Source: Ichthyophis bannanicus
Lineage: Eukaryota; Chordata; Amphibia; Gymnophiona; Ichthyophiidae
DNA: 64,000 nt
Reading direction: 5' to 3'
NCBI GenBank assembly: GCA_033557465.1
Contig: CM066045.1
Span: forward strand, 137,661,596-137,725,595
This document shows, in pieces, positions 34,201 through 44,627 of the stretch; the first letter of the stretch is position 1, and each line of letters opens with the position of its first letter. The position numbers and the translations under genes were made by a program. Below the pieces are notes generated by a model, which had not been told where the DNA came from, made no database searches, and saw only the letters and a list, made by a program, of their open reading frames with translations.

Positions 34201-34640
34201 GATAGGCCACTGTGATGAGCTCTCAGGACCCCTGGAGATGGGAAGAATGTTTTCAACTATGACAGCACACAGATCAATATCCCCAGGGTGACAGATAACC
34301 CACTGTGATGGGCTCTCTAGTCTCCTGGGGATAGGGTGGATGTATTACATTGTCTGGGCACACACAACCATATCTCCAGGGTGAATGATAGCCCACTGTG
34401 ATGAGCTCTCAGGACCCCTGCAGATAGGGAGAATGTTGTCAACTTTGACAGCACACAGATCAATATCAGCAGGATGACAGGTGACTCACTGTGATGGGCT
34501 CTCTAGTCTCCTGGGGATAGGGTGGATGTATTAAATTGTCTGGGCACACACAACCATATCTCCTCAGGTGAAGGTTAGCCCACTGTGATGAGCTCTCAGG
34601 ACCTCTGTGGATAGGGGGGGCGTATTCAACAACATTGGTA
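31250..34640. repeat. 93-bp satellite array (~36 copies)
   Basis: Successive GGGCTCCC starts at 31,335, 31,428, 31,521 and 31,614 give an exact 93-bp period. Subtypes differ in two blocks: CCATGGTGCCAGATTACCC with GGGCTCCCTGG, or CCAGGGTGACAGATAACCC with GGGCTCTCTGG. A third block is AGAAGCAAA, TAAAGCAAA, TGCTTCAAA or TAAGGCAAA. Subtypes are clustered, not random. The right end (34,130-34,640) is the most diverged and alternates two monomer kinds, approximating a 186-bp dimer. Since 93 is 31 codons, long minus-strand frames (for example 33,728-32,760) are by-products of the repeat, not evidence of a protein. Confidence 0.9.
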
Positions 34641-34959
34641 ACAAAACCCATATCACCTGGTTGACTGACATACGATTAATGGCACGTTTCACATACCCTT
34701 GCGCTGGACCCAACGTGTTTGGATGCAGGTACAGATCCCACCATATCCATATGATGTGGTTTTGATTGACTTAAGCTGATCTATGGGCTTAATTTCTTAC
34801 GGTATGTTGTGGCACAGCCACAGCAGCAGCTGCCATGTCACATGGATAGCATCATGACCTCTGTGACCATGTCCATCAACACCAGGGTACAGGGCAAACC
34901 CGTCACATATGATACAAAGACATTATGGAATGTCTGGTCACCTGCTGCACATTACTGAC

Positions 34960-35232
34960 TTACACAACCTGAACCCAACAGCATGGACATCTGCAATGAA
35001 CAGAGGCTATATATATGATTCTAACGAGCTGGCCCCATACACTTACCTCCCTTGGGTATTCTGCATTGCGATTGAAACGTCTTTGTAGACGTTCCCATGC
35101 CCTGCGGACCTTTGAGCTGTCCCTGTACCTTGTGGCCCCGGGGAAGAGCTTATGTTGCCTGTTGGCGATGAGCCGGGCCAGGTTGCGGAGCTCCCGAGGG
35201 GTAAACGAGGGCTTCCTTTGTCTGGGCGCCAT
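34960..35232 (-). CDS. Myb/SANT-like DNA-binding domain, first exon (PIF/Harbinger accessory type)
   Basis: From ATG at 35,232 on the minus strand the product starts MAPRQRKPSFTPRELRNLAR and continues with a tryptophan-containing helix RRAWERLQRRFN. A basic start, then FT-x-xEL, then a later W-x-x-L-x-x-x-F is the pattern of Myb/SANT-like proteins encoded next to PIF/Harbinger transposases, which help import the transposase and bind DNA near the TIRs. After about 62 codons the coding strand reads GAGGTAAGT (complement at 35,041-35,049), a consensus splice donor, so coding probably ends there and the remaining frame to 34,960 is intronic. No acceptor or second exon was found. The base composition is more GC- and CpG-rich than the surroundings. 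Family assignment is by pattern only. Confidence 0.6.
   Translation of the reverse strand: MAPRQRKPSFTPRELRNLARLIANRQHKLFPGATRYRDSSKVRRAWERLQRRFNRNAEYPREVSVWGQLVRIIYIASVHCRCPCCWVQVV
35041..35049 (-). promoter_or_regulatory. Predicted 5' splice donor of the Myb-like exon
   Basis: On the minus strand the sequence is GAG followed by GTAAGT, matching the U1 consensus. It lies inside the DNA-binding domain region, so an exon 2 must exist in any functional copy. Confidence 0.5.
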
Positions 35233-35280
35233 TTTGAGATATTATCACCTGATTGCACGCAGCGTTAATCATGCGCATGC

Positions 35281-35545
35281 GCCCCGCAACTGGCGCAGAT
35301 TAGCGACGTTTTACGTGCAATTGTGCCCCGCAAATGGCGCAGTTTAGCGACGTATGACGTCCATCTGCGCCCCGAAACTGGCGCAGTTTAGCGACGTAAT
35401 ACGTGCAAGTGCGCTCCGCAGCTGGGCCATTTTTTCTGACATTTCACATGTAACTGCGCCACGCAACTGGTGCAGTTTCGCAACATATGATGTCCAACTG
35501 CGCCCCGCAAATACACAGTTTGGCGCAACGAATTGCACACATTCG
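35281..35545 (-). promoter_or_regulatory. 44-bp tandem repeats upstream of the Myb-like exon
   Basis: GCCCCGCAA-type starts at 35,281, 35,325, 35,369, 35,413, 35,458 and 35,502 give six units of 44-45 bp. The consensus includes TGGCGCAGTTTAGCGACGTA. The block starts about 50 bp upstream of the ATG at 35,232, so it occupies the promoter position. GCAGTTTAG also occurs in the right TIR. A protein-binding array for the element's own Myb-like factor is an attractive inference, not shown. Confidence 0.7.
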
Positions 35546-35739
35546 CACCACAATTTCCAAATACACTGCTGTGTGTCACTTATTTAAAACACATAAAATA
35601 GTTTATGATCATATCGTGTCTACACATTCGGGACTTGAACTTATCAACACTTCCACAATGGTTCTTAGGCTTTTCTATGATGTGATGTGCTATGGCTTTC
35701 ACATTGCACTGACTACCAATACAACTGCTAACACAACAA

Positions 35740-35990
35740 GGCGTCATGAGAGCCCATCAAAGTCGGCTATCATTCACCCTGGTGATATGTTTGTGTGTGA
35801 TTACACCGTTTAATACAGCCTCCCTATCCCCAGGGGTCATGAGTGCCCATCACAGTGGGCTATCAGTCACCGTGGTGATATGGTTGTGTGTGCTTAAGGT
35901 AGACAACAAAACCTCCCTATCCACAGGAGCCCACAAAGCACATCAGAGTGGCCTACCAGTCACCCTGGTGATATGGAGATATGTGTCCCA
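35740..35990. repeat. Inverted fragment of the 93-bp satellite (~2.7 copies)
   Basis: The plus strand here reads CCTCCCTATCCCCAGG, ATCACAGTGGGCTATCAGTC and CACCCTGGTGATATGG, the complements of satellite blocks in the main array. Copies are diverged. Together with the main array they flank the Myb-like exon and the 44-bp block in opposite orientations. Confidence 0.75.
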
Positions 35991-36048
35991 ATAGATCATG
36001 TTCAGTAGTTCATCTCAATGTGAGCCCAGCATTGATGTGCCGGATGGC

Positions 36049-36063
36049 ATGGGGGGGGGGGGG
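36049..36063. repeat. Poly(G) tract
   Basis: A run of 13 or more G residues; its length may be affected by sequencing. Confidence 0.8.
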
Positions 36064-36658
36064 CCCTTTGGATCTGGACAATCTACATCCACATTAGGTT
36101 GTGTAGCACACATAATGAGCTGATGGAGATTGGCATGCGACAGACATGCACGTTGATCTTAAGTGGGTGTGCTGACATACAGACATAGTGGCTGAGGTGT
36201 GCCACATCAGTTGCCATACTTCCTAATGGTACAGAACTCGTGTTTTCCTTCACACAGTCGGCCTAATCAATATGACTTGTTGGGACATTACTCTCTAATA
36301 TCAGCAGTGGTTTGTGGGGCCTTTGGTTATTGTTTCTGTTGTGAGAGGAAAAACACTGGGACAATGCAATAACCTAGGGTGGCACATCAGGTACCCTATG
36401 AGGCACTCCAGAGAGGGCAATATGAGGTGCAGTGTCCGCCACAGCACCTTCTAATGTTCAATTTCAGCCACCTTATAGGGGGCTTTTGAGGAAGCTTCAG
36501 GCTACGGCACTGAGGGTGTTGTTGTTGGCAGCACCAAATGACGTTGCAAAGGGAACAAGCCACAGAAAGCCATATCAGATTACACCACTGTAGGATCAGA
36601 CCCATGCCTTATGGCTCTACACGGTGTGGGGTCACAGGTGGCCAACATCTCCATAGCT

Positions 36659-37204
36659 CAGTGGTTGTGAACCAGTCCTCCTTGAAGCCCTAGGCCAGTC
36701 GGGTGATCAAGACAGCCCTCATGAATATGCATGAGATATATATGCATCAGAGCTATCCTGCCAACCTGACTGGTTTGTGGCCCTCTAGGTCTGGATTAGG
36801 AGACCCCTTCCTTACACCTCTGTCATTTAGGAGAGTGAGTGTACAAAGTGCAGATGTCATAGACATGAAAAGCATAGATAGAATGTGTCAAATATTTCCT
36901 CAATTCTCACCACCACCATGAAGTTGTATAATGTAAAATATGTTGGTGGTGGTGAGAGGCAAAGAGGCATGTGACATATTCTATGTAACATTTTTGATGT
37001 ATTCGACATCTGCACCTTGCCCACTTACAATCGTTGATGACAGAGGTGTAGGGCAGGGGTGTATACATACAGCCCTGGAGGGCCACACATCACTCAGGTT
37101 GGCAGGATATCTCAGATGCATATATATCTCATGCATCTTCTTTAGGGCTATCCTAAACACCCGACTTGCCTAGGGTTTCAAGGGGGACTGGTTCAGAACC
37201 ACTA
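36659..37204. mobile_element. Composite hAT MITE, second copy
   Basis: The element is 546 bp with termini CAGTGGTTGTGAACC and GGTTCAGAACCACTA. Flanks are CCATAGCT (36,651-36,658) and CCATAGTT (37,205-37,212), seven of eight identical. The three-part layout, including the CACCACCACC/GGTGGTGGTG central palindrome, matches the copy at 25,106-25,653. Confidence 0.75.
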
Positions 37205-37212
37205 CCATAGTT

Positions 37213-38740
37213 GCTAACACACCCCTGGCTGCCTAAAGTAGGACTGAGGGCCAACACATGACCTGTTTGCTTTCTTTACGAAGATAGGGTTAAACCACAC
37301 ATAACCATGATGCACTGCACATGTAAATCAGCAGTCTACAAATAACAGCAAGATGGGTTATGCAGCGCCAAAACCACCTCAGCCTGGCAATGATTACTGA
37401 GCGTGTAGATTAATGACACAGAGTTAGTACTGAGCGTCACATTGTCCGGGTCATGTGCTCACCCTGAGAGTGAGAGGGGCCACCCAGCACCATGTCCACA
37501 GCACCTGGCTTAGCTGAGATAGGTTATGGTGTGAGTCCACATCAGTGATAGTGTCTGATGGGTAGGTCTTGTAGATGCACTGCCCAATACACTTGTGTCC
37601 ATCTCTTATTTCTCTGTGTAGTTTAGCCCTTGTGCAATTTTTATAAAACACATTGGACATATCCTGTGTGGTGGCCATGGCCATATTAGTTGGGTGATTG
37701 GGGGGTGTAGGGGGGGGGGGGTGTAGGCGGTTTGGACACATAGACGGATTCTGTGGCAACACCCAAACTGACCACTGGAACTCATGATCACCCACCAACA
37801 CATCCACATTCGTGCAATGGTGCTGCTGGGTGGAACTGTCAACCTGGGTCCAGCTGAGGGAAAGACAACATACAGGGCGCTCCATGCATTTCTGTGCACA
37901 TCCATACGGTGATAGCAGACAGACGGCAGGCCTGGAAATGCTCAGCGGCCCACCACCACTATCGGACATTCTCCAGCTGCAGACACAGAGAAGCTGCAGC
38001 CGCTGCACCTTTCAAGGTGTGCCAGTCTTACACATACTAGGTGCAAGCAGTCTGCTAGCTACTCCATAGTGTATATTACTGGAGGGAATGTGTGCACCCA
38101 AAACTGGGATGTCTGCATACTCACCAAGCAGTTAAGCTAGTGATTAGGCCCCAAAAGACAACCCATAGATATCACTTGAGAGAGATGTTGTTGCCACTAT
38201 GGCAGACCTAGCCATGCCATGGTGACTGCTCAGTCAGGGTGAGAGTGACCTTCCAGGAGGACATGCAGGGGATACCCTGTCCGTGCTGATGATGGCCGCA
38301 CACTACAATGTCCAATACATTGCCTTATGATCTGTCCTCATGCATCCTGGCCAGGCCAGCCTGTCGGAGGTATACCCACAATACCTTGCTCCTCATTATG
38401 CACATTGGCAAACTAACACTGGACACAGTGCAAACATTGTGCGCTGAGTACGGTGCTGCAAACATCACACACTGGATGTACAGCCACACAATCCCACACC
38501 TATGCCATCACTGTGCTACTATAGCTAGCTTTTGCAGTCTAGGCCAACTCAGCAGTCCTGGACACAGTGCAGGCATGGCTATGGTATGCAATACTGTTGG
38601 TGTCACACCCCAGGGTGGGGAACATTGTCAGACACCAGACCTGAGACACACTCCACAAACATCAGACATATTGGTAAGATACCGCTCAATAACCATATTG
38701 TGCTTAACGTACGAATTGATATCTGCCACTGATCACATCT
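37213..38740. repeat. Shared internal module, copy 2
   Basis: It follows the composite MITE directly and aligns by eye with 14,686-16,100 through TGATGCACTGCACATG, CACCCTGAGAGTGAG and CCATGTCCACAGCA, and later TGCATCCTGGCCAGGCC. A 185-codon minus-strand frame (38,008-37,451) is not preserved in copies 1 or 3. Confidence 0.55.
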
Positions 38741-38914
38741 ACATGTTGATTTATGTGTAGTGTATTTCCAGGTTTATGGTGACAGTGCTAAGGAGTGCAC
38801 TTACTAGTTTTGCGAGATGTACGCAAGGCCCAATATCATGACTGTCCAATAGTCTTTGGGTAATGGAGCCTGTGGGTCTGGTCATTTCTGCTCCTGTTGG
38901 CCGGTACTCTCGGG

Positions 38915-39105
38915 CAGAGGTCCCCAACTCCAGTCCTGTTGGGCCAAACACGGATCATGTTTTCCAACAGTGCCTAATGAATATGCATGAGATACATCTG
39001 CATACCATGGACCAGCATATAGCATTGGACAAACACATCTTTATTTGAGACATCATAAGATGTGAATGATTTGTGGCCCTCCAGGACTGCATTTGGGGGA
39101 ATCTG
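38915..39105. mobile_element. hAT-like palindromic MITE
   Basis: CAGAGGTCCCCAACTCC start, TAATGAATATGCATGAGATA core, GGCCCTCCAGGACTGC near the end. It is the sister of 16,278-16,470. A half copy follows at about 39,520-39,560. Confidence 0.5.
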
Positions 39106-39264
39106 CTCTATGTAATGCACATGTTTCTCATACAGTATATGTACACTTTCAAAGAAAATATAGATGTATTACCCATGTTTGCATTATCTGCACTACAGGT
39201 TCTGTTATTTTTAAAACATTTGTGTGGTGTGACAATTGTGTGGATTGGGTTGGCAGGGCTGACA

Positions 39265-39335
39265 CACGGGATTTGAACCTGTGACTTTCTGTGCCTGAAG
39301 GCACTGCCTGTGTACTTTGCACCACTGTCTTGTCA
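39265..39335 (-). repeat. tRNA-like module (minus strand)
   Basis: GGGATTTGAACCTGTGAC is the complement of a B-box-like element, and CACCACTG follows at the A-box position. Sister of 16,615-16,690. Confidence 0.45.
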
Positions 39336-39647
39336 CAGAGGCAATGCATTCCCAGGGGAATCCATGGCTGTTTGTCAGACTGACCCTGTCTGTTGCAGTG
39401 CAGAGCACCCATTTAAAAAGGGCTACGCCATGGTGTGCTGTGGACAGCTGCCACCAGTTCCCCTGCCGTCACCATGCTCACATGGCCTTATATTGGAGAC
39501 TGCATAAAAAGTGCATGATGAGTGACCCTCCAGGACTGCATTTGGGAGAATCTGCTGTAGATGATGCACATGTTTATTTGGTGTGTAGTGTTGAAGGAAA
39601 AATATGACTATTTCAAACAATCTTAGAAAATCCAGGGTTGGATTGTG

Positions 39648-40510
39648 CCAGTCACACCCATGATGCACTGCACATGCAAATTAGCTGTCCACAGATACAC
39701 CCCATGCGGAATGCACCCCACAGCACCTCGGCCTGGTAGGGGGAAGTGACCATGTGCACCCCCACAGCACCTCGGCCTGGTAGGGGGTACTGACCATGTG
39801 TTGTACTAGCACAGAGTAGCTACACACCATCACATTGTGCGGGTACTGTGCTCACCCTGAGAGTGCAGTGAGGCACCCAGCACCAGGTCCACAGCAACAT
39901 GCATAGCTGAAAGAGTCCATGGCACAGGTCCAAAGCAGTGTTAATGTGTGAGATAGGTAGTTTCTGTAGAAACACCTTGGATATTTCAGTCAGGTGTAGC
40001 CCCCATGGACCCCTAGGTGGCCCATGCACCACCATCACCCCCCTCCCCCTCCCCCAGGGCCAAGGGCAGCAAACAGAGTCCCCCATCAATAGATCCACAT
40101 TCTACCTCCCTGCAAAGGTGGCAGTAGAGGGGAACATCAACCCCAGTCCTGCTGAGGTAACAGACACCCCACAGGGCAGTCAATGCAGTTCTGTACACAT
40201 CCATAACACAATAGCAGACAGACATTAGGCCTGGATATGGCAAGCTGCACCCCACCACTATCTGATATTCTCCTGCTGCAAGCCCTCAGCTACTGCACCC
40301 TGCAAGCCACTCCATCAAGACACATACCAGCTGCAAACAGTCTGCTGGTTAGTCAATAGTGCATGTGCCCAGTGGAGATGCATGCACCCAGAACTGGGAT
40401 GTCAGCATACACAGCAAGCAGATAAATCTGTGACTGGGCCCCAAAAGGAAACCCATATCACATGAGAGAAATACCATATAGCACTATGGGGATGCCTAGC
40501 CATGCTGTGG
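39648..40510. repeat. Shared internal module, copy 3
   Basis: Same markers as copy 1, closer to it than copy 2 is. It contains a local ~57-bp duplication around the CGGCCTGGTAGGGGG phrase (39,730 and 39,771). Confidence 0.6.
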
Positions 40511-40734
40511 TCACTGCTCACAGGCTCTGATAAACCATAGGCCATCACACGTACATCTGTTAGCATAATGCATAGGTGCAAGACACCCTAAAGAGTCTGT
40601 AATATAAGGTGTCTGTAATATAAGGTGCCCACGCTGGTAAAAACACACATACCCACACACAATTGTATGCAGGCACCAACGCACATAGCTACGCACAGGG
40701 CTACACCCATACCAACGCACGCATGTACAGGGTG

Positions 40735-41027
40735 ATGCCTGGGCCAGCCTTCTGCATTAGGCACACTGGGGACTCGAACCCATGCTGCCTGTAACAGCAG
40801 TCAGTACAGTAACCATTGTGCTACAGCTCTGTTTCAGTGTGATTTGTGTCTGTACGCCTTCTTACGATTAATGCGCAGTAATGCGCCAGGGCGCCCTGTA
40901 ACGCTCGTTAGTTTTTGGAACGCGCGTTAGTGTTAACGATGTACCACCCATGTCCTTATTTGGGATTTCTGTCACTACCGCGGCTCCTAACGCGAATTGC
41001 ACTAACGCAGTTTAGTAAACATACCCC
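40735..41027. repeat. Right TIR of long-TIR element 2 with tRNA-like module
   Basis: It is complementary to 23,408-23,716 block by block. The minus strand carries an A-box-like TAGCACAATGGTTAC and GGTTCGAGTCCC (complement at 40,771-40,782). Confidence 0.8.
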
Positions 41028-41034
41028 AAGGAGT

Positions 41035-41118
41035 GCTAGTGAAAATCAAACCCTTAACCTTTTGTTCCCAAACCAGTACTCTAACCATTAGGATACTCCT
41101 CCACTCCCTACAGTGCTA
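41035..41118 (-). repeat. tRNA-derived SINE head (minus strand)
   Basis: The minus strand reads an A-box-like ATGGTTAGAGTACTGG and a B-box-like GGGTTTGATTTTC. The core and tail are missing, so it is a truncated head. Confidence 0.5.
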
Positions 41119-41139
41119 ACCTTTGGGATTGAATCCCCT

Positions 41140-41337
41140 ACACAGTTGTCCTCCACCAACAAAACAACAACCAACCTTGTACTTATACATTGTACATAGT
41201 TATAGAGTTGTAAGCTGTTAACTGTAAATTGTAAATAGTTATATTACTGTTCCCTGTAAGAGCGTTCTGTTTTCTGTAAACCGCTTTGATAAAATGAAAA
41301 GCGGTATATAAAAAATGTTAAATAAATAAATAGATAC
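41140..41337 (+). repeat. L2-type LINE 3' UTR and tail
   Basis: It ends with the stem TAAACCGCTTTGATAAAATG pairing with AAAGCGGTATATAA, then AAATAAATAAATA. This is the clearest plus-strand example of the tail shared by L2 LINEs and SINEs here. Confidence 0.75.
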
Positions 41338-41425
41338 ATAAACCTTAGCTAGTTTAAATCTTGTCAGCTATATATTACTAGACTAGAGAGAAGCCTAATT
41401 TCAGCCACAGGCTATAATAGCAGGT

Positions 41426-42747
41426 CATTACCTATCTGGCAATCTTACGTTCTCTGCTACATGCTAAATATATGATCCCAGTGATGTCTGGAGCCACAAT
41501 ATGCACAATTATAAAATGTGCTACATCCTAGAGAAATTTCAAATTATATTTTTATTGCAACAAATGAAGATTTACAGAAATAGCCATTAAAGCTACAATG
41601 AACGCATTACATATAGCAAAAATGTACTATGAAACTGCAGTCCTCATTGCATAGGCAGTTTCTCCGGCGCCAGTACTTTATTCAATTAAATACAGCCTTC
41701 CTCTGCCTCAGACTCTCACGGAAAGGTCTCTGTGACACTTGAATTGTTGGTGTTATTTTCCCCCTCATTTACATATATTACTAATACTCAGTATATTTCA
41801 AATGAATGCAGCATAAACAAGCAAAATTCAAAATGCTTCCCAGAGAATTTACCCACACAATGCTGCACAAAAGCAAGGATTTGGGGGCCATATTCAAAGC
41901 GTTTTACACAGTTAGCAGCTAGCCACCACTGCTGAATATGGGCCTCTTTTATTTTGGGTGTTTAAAATGCTAACGACTAACAAAATGCAGAACCTCTGTG
42001 TATACAACAGCTGGAGATTCCAGTAAAAGGTCGGAGACTCAGAGGATACATTGATGCAGTTTCAGACAAAATCAATATGAACCAATCAGATCCAGTGTTT
42101 GTGAGCTTTTCGGTCACTCCTTCAATATGGCTACTCCTAGGACAGCAGGAAAATTTTAACATTAAAAATTGCATTTAGCACAAGATGAATGTTAAAGAAA
42201 TTAAAATTAAGTCTACTTGGGAATGGGAACAGAGCATAAAGAGAATGAATTAGGAAATGGCACAGCAATGTTAGTGAAGGTTATTATAAGGTCGCACTGT
42301 GCTCCCATTCATTTAAACAAAATTATGGAGATGAGATCATTTAGTTCTTCAATACATTGTTTGGTGACTTGCAGGCCGGAATACAGGTATGATACTTCCT
42401 CATTTCAAATTGAGCTTCTTTTGGCAAATCTTCTAAAGCTTCCAGGATCCTGTAAAGAAAGAGAGAGATAACAGTGAACTGCAGTCACTGATAAATTTTC
42501 AGATGTTTATGTTTATGGTTATGGTTATTAAATTTGATATACCGCTCAGGCCGAAGCATCAGAGCGGTTTACAATATTATATCATTTGAGGAAATATGAA
42601 AGGAACGCCATTTGTAAGATAGGACAGAGTAGAGGACAGAAACAGTCAAAAAGATAAGGCAAAGAGAAGAAAGGGAACAACAGGTTACCATAACATAGAT
42701 CACTTAGATAAAACCTTTCCTGCTGTTGACTAGTCTGTTACTTTGAC
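41426..42747. repeat. Tandem duplication, copy A
   Basis: It starts CATTACCTATCTGGCAATC and ends GTTACTTTGA, and is followed head to tail by copy B starting with the same phrase at 42,748. Internal identity is high over the whole 1.1-kb unit. Copy A holds an L2-tail insertion (42,503-42,690) absent from copy B, and preserves the uninterrupted site (about 42,350-42,365) where copy B received long-TIR element 3. Confidence 0.85.
42503..42690 (-). repeat. L2-type 3' end insertion in copy A
   Basis: TTATGTTTATGGTTATGG tail repeats, then TTGATATACCGCTCAGG and AGCGGTTTACAATATT. Copy B's continuation (47,375-47,390) lacks it, so it postdates the duplication. Confidence 0.65.
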
Positions 42748-43696
42748 ATTACCTATCTGGCAATCTTACGTTCTCTGCTACAGGCTAAATATATGATCCC
42801 AGTGATGTCTGGAGCCACAATATGCACAATTATAAAATGTGCTTCAGAAGTCCTAAATAAATTTCAAATTATATTTTTATTGCAACAAATGATGATTTAT
42901 AGAAATAGCCACTAAAGCTTCAAAGCATTACATATAGTAAAAATGTACTATGAAACTGCAGTCCTCACTGTATAGGCAGTTTCTCCGGTGCCAGTACTTT
43001 ATTCAATTAAATACAGCCTTCCTCTGCCTCAGACTCTCACAGAAAGGCCTCTGTGACACTTGAACTGTTGGTGTTATTTTTCCCCTCATTCACATGTATA
43101 ACCATTACTCAGTATACTTCAGATGAATGCAGCATACGCAAGCAAAATTCAAAACCCTTCCCAGAGAATTTACCCACACAATGCTGCACAAAAGCAAGGA
43201 TTTGGGGGCCATATTCAAAGCGTTTTACACAGTTAGCAGCTAGCCACCACTGCTGAATATGGGCCTCTTTGATTTTGGGTGTTTAAAATGCTAACGACTA
43301 ACAAAATGCAGAACCTGTGTGTATATAACAGCTGGAGATTCCAGTAAAAGGTCGGAGACTCAGAGGATACAGTGATGCAGTTTCTGACAAAATCAATATG
43401 AACCAATCAGATCCAGTGTTTGTGAGCTAGTCCGTCACTCCTTCAACATAGCTACTCCTAGGACAGCAGGAAAATTGCAGGGGAGAAGCTTCCAGAATTT
43501 TAACATTAAATATTGCATTCAGCACAAGATTAATGTTAAAGAAATTAAAATTTGCTTGGGAATGGGAACAGAGCATAAAGAGAATGAATTAGGAAATGGC
43601 ACAGCAATGTTAGTGAAGGTTATTATAAGGTCGCACTGTGCTCCCATTCATTTAAACAAAATTGTGGCGTTGTGATCATTAGTTCTTCAATACTTT
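42748..43696. repeat. Tandem duplication, copy B (left part)
   Basis: Parallel to copy A from its first base; it continues at 47,227 after long-TIR element 3. It has a ~25-bp insertion near 43,475-43,500 relative to copy A. Confidence 0.85.
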
Positions 43697-44163
43697 GGGG
43701 TATGTTTACTAAACTGTGGTAACGTTAGATACCGCACATTATAACGTTACATAACGTGCATTATGTAACGTTAACGCGCGTTAACGTTACTTAACGATCG
43801 TTAACATCCCCGGCTGCAGTAAACACCGCAGAAGGTGGAGATAGGGCGGAGAGAAGGGGTCAATGGGCGGAGAGTGGGCGGGGAGAGGCCCCTTTCACAC
43901 TAACACGCTGAACTGAAGGGCTGAATCCTATCGCGAATGAAAACCTGCCGTTAGATGCACATTTGCAGGAGAGAGAAACCATTTAAGTGTCAGCAATGTG
44001 CAGTCTAGGCAGGGAGCCCAAGAAATGTGATAGTAGTGCTCCATTTTCAGCAACACCATAGTGCCAAAGTATGAATGGCCACTATGGTGATGCTGCAAAT
44101 GGGGCATAAGGGGCCACAGGCGGGACATGTAGCATGGGCAGCTGGGGCACAGAGTGGAACAGG

Positions 44164-44285
44164 CGGGCGCCTAGGTGGCACATAGGAACATAGAAACCGG
44201 AAATCAGCAAGACAGCAGCTGACCAAGGCCAAACACAAGCCACCTATATCTATCTGGTTCACCCTAGATAATAGTTGATAGGGCA
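44164..44285 (-). repeat. CR1-type LINE 3' end fragment (minus strand)
   Basis: It begins CATAGGAACATAGAAAC, the complement of the CR1 terminal TTTCTATG-type octamer, followed by ~100 bp resembling a CR1 3' UTR. Confidence 0.5.
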
Positions 44286-44627
44286 CTGACCTGACATCCC
44301 CCCAGCCATCCTGCCCCCATGTGGAAGGGACATAATATTGGTAGGCAGTGATGGGGGGATGTGAGGATGTCCATGTATGGCCCCCCACCCCGGGATCCGC
44401 TCCCTAGGCGGGTGCCTACCTACACAGCGGATGGCCTGGGACTGCGCACTATCAGCACTGACAGCAAATGGCCATGTCAGCTTGACAAGGGGGGGTGCCA
44501 CCTCCCTGCAGTGGACCTAGGCCATGCCCTCCATCAGTACGTGGTGTGCAGTGCAACATACAAAGTCTGGCTGAGGAAAAGTACAGGTAGCCCCATGGAC
44601 TATTATGCATCTGTGACAACAGTGTGG

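Larger units (their letters stand above)
23408..41027. mobile_element. Long-TIR element 2 (PIF/Harbinger-like, 17.6 kb)
   Basis: It starts GGGGTATGTTTACC and ends CAGTTTAGTAAACATACCCC. Inverted homology between the ends extends about 300 bp (23,408-23,716 against 40,735-41,027), far longer than in elements 1 and 3, and includes a tRNA-like module in each TIR. The left flank ends TAA and the right flank begins AAG, so no clean TSD is visible. The interior carries a Myb/SANT-like exon, a 93-bp satellite, two composite hAT MITEs and two copies of the shared module. No transposase was recognised. Nested insertions explain part of the size; one original transposon of 17.6 kb is possible but unproven. 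Confidence 0.6.

Noticed and set aside
31250..34640. Long minus-strand ORFs of 275 and 322 codons that look like a repetitive protein
   Set aside because: They follow from the 93-bp (31-codon) satellite period. Subtype changes are not biased to synonymous sites by eye, and several frames are open at once.
31250..34640. CRISPR-like repeat/spacer array
   Set aside because: The whole 93-bp unit is repeated; there are no unique spacers. The genome is clearly vertebrate.
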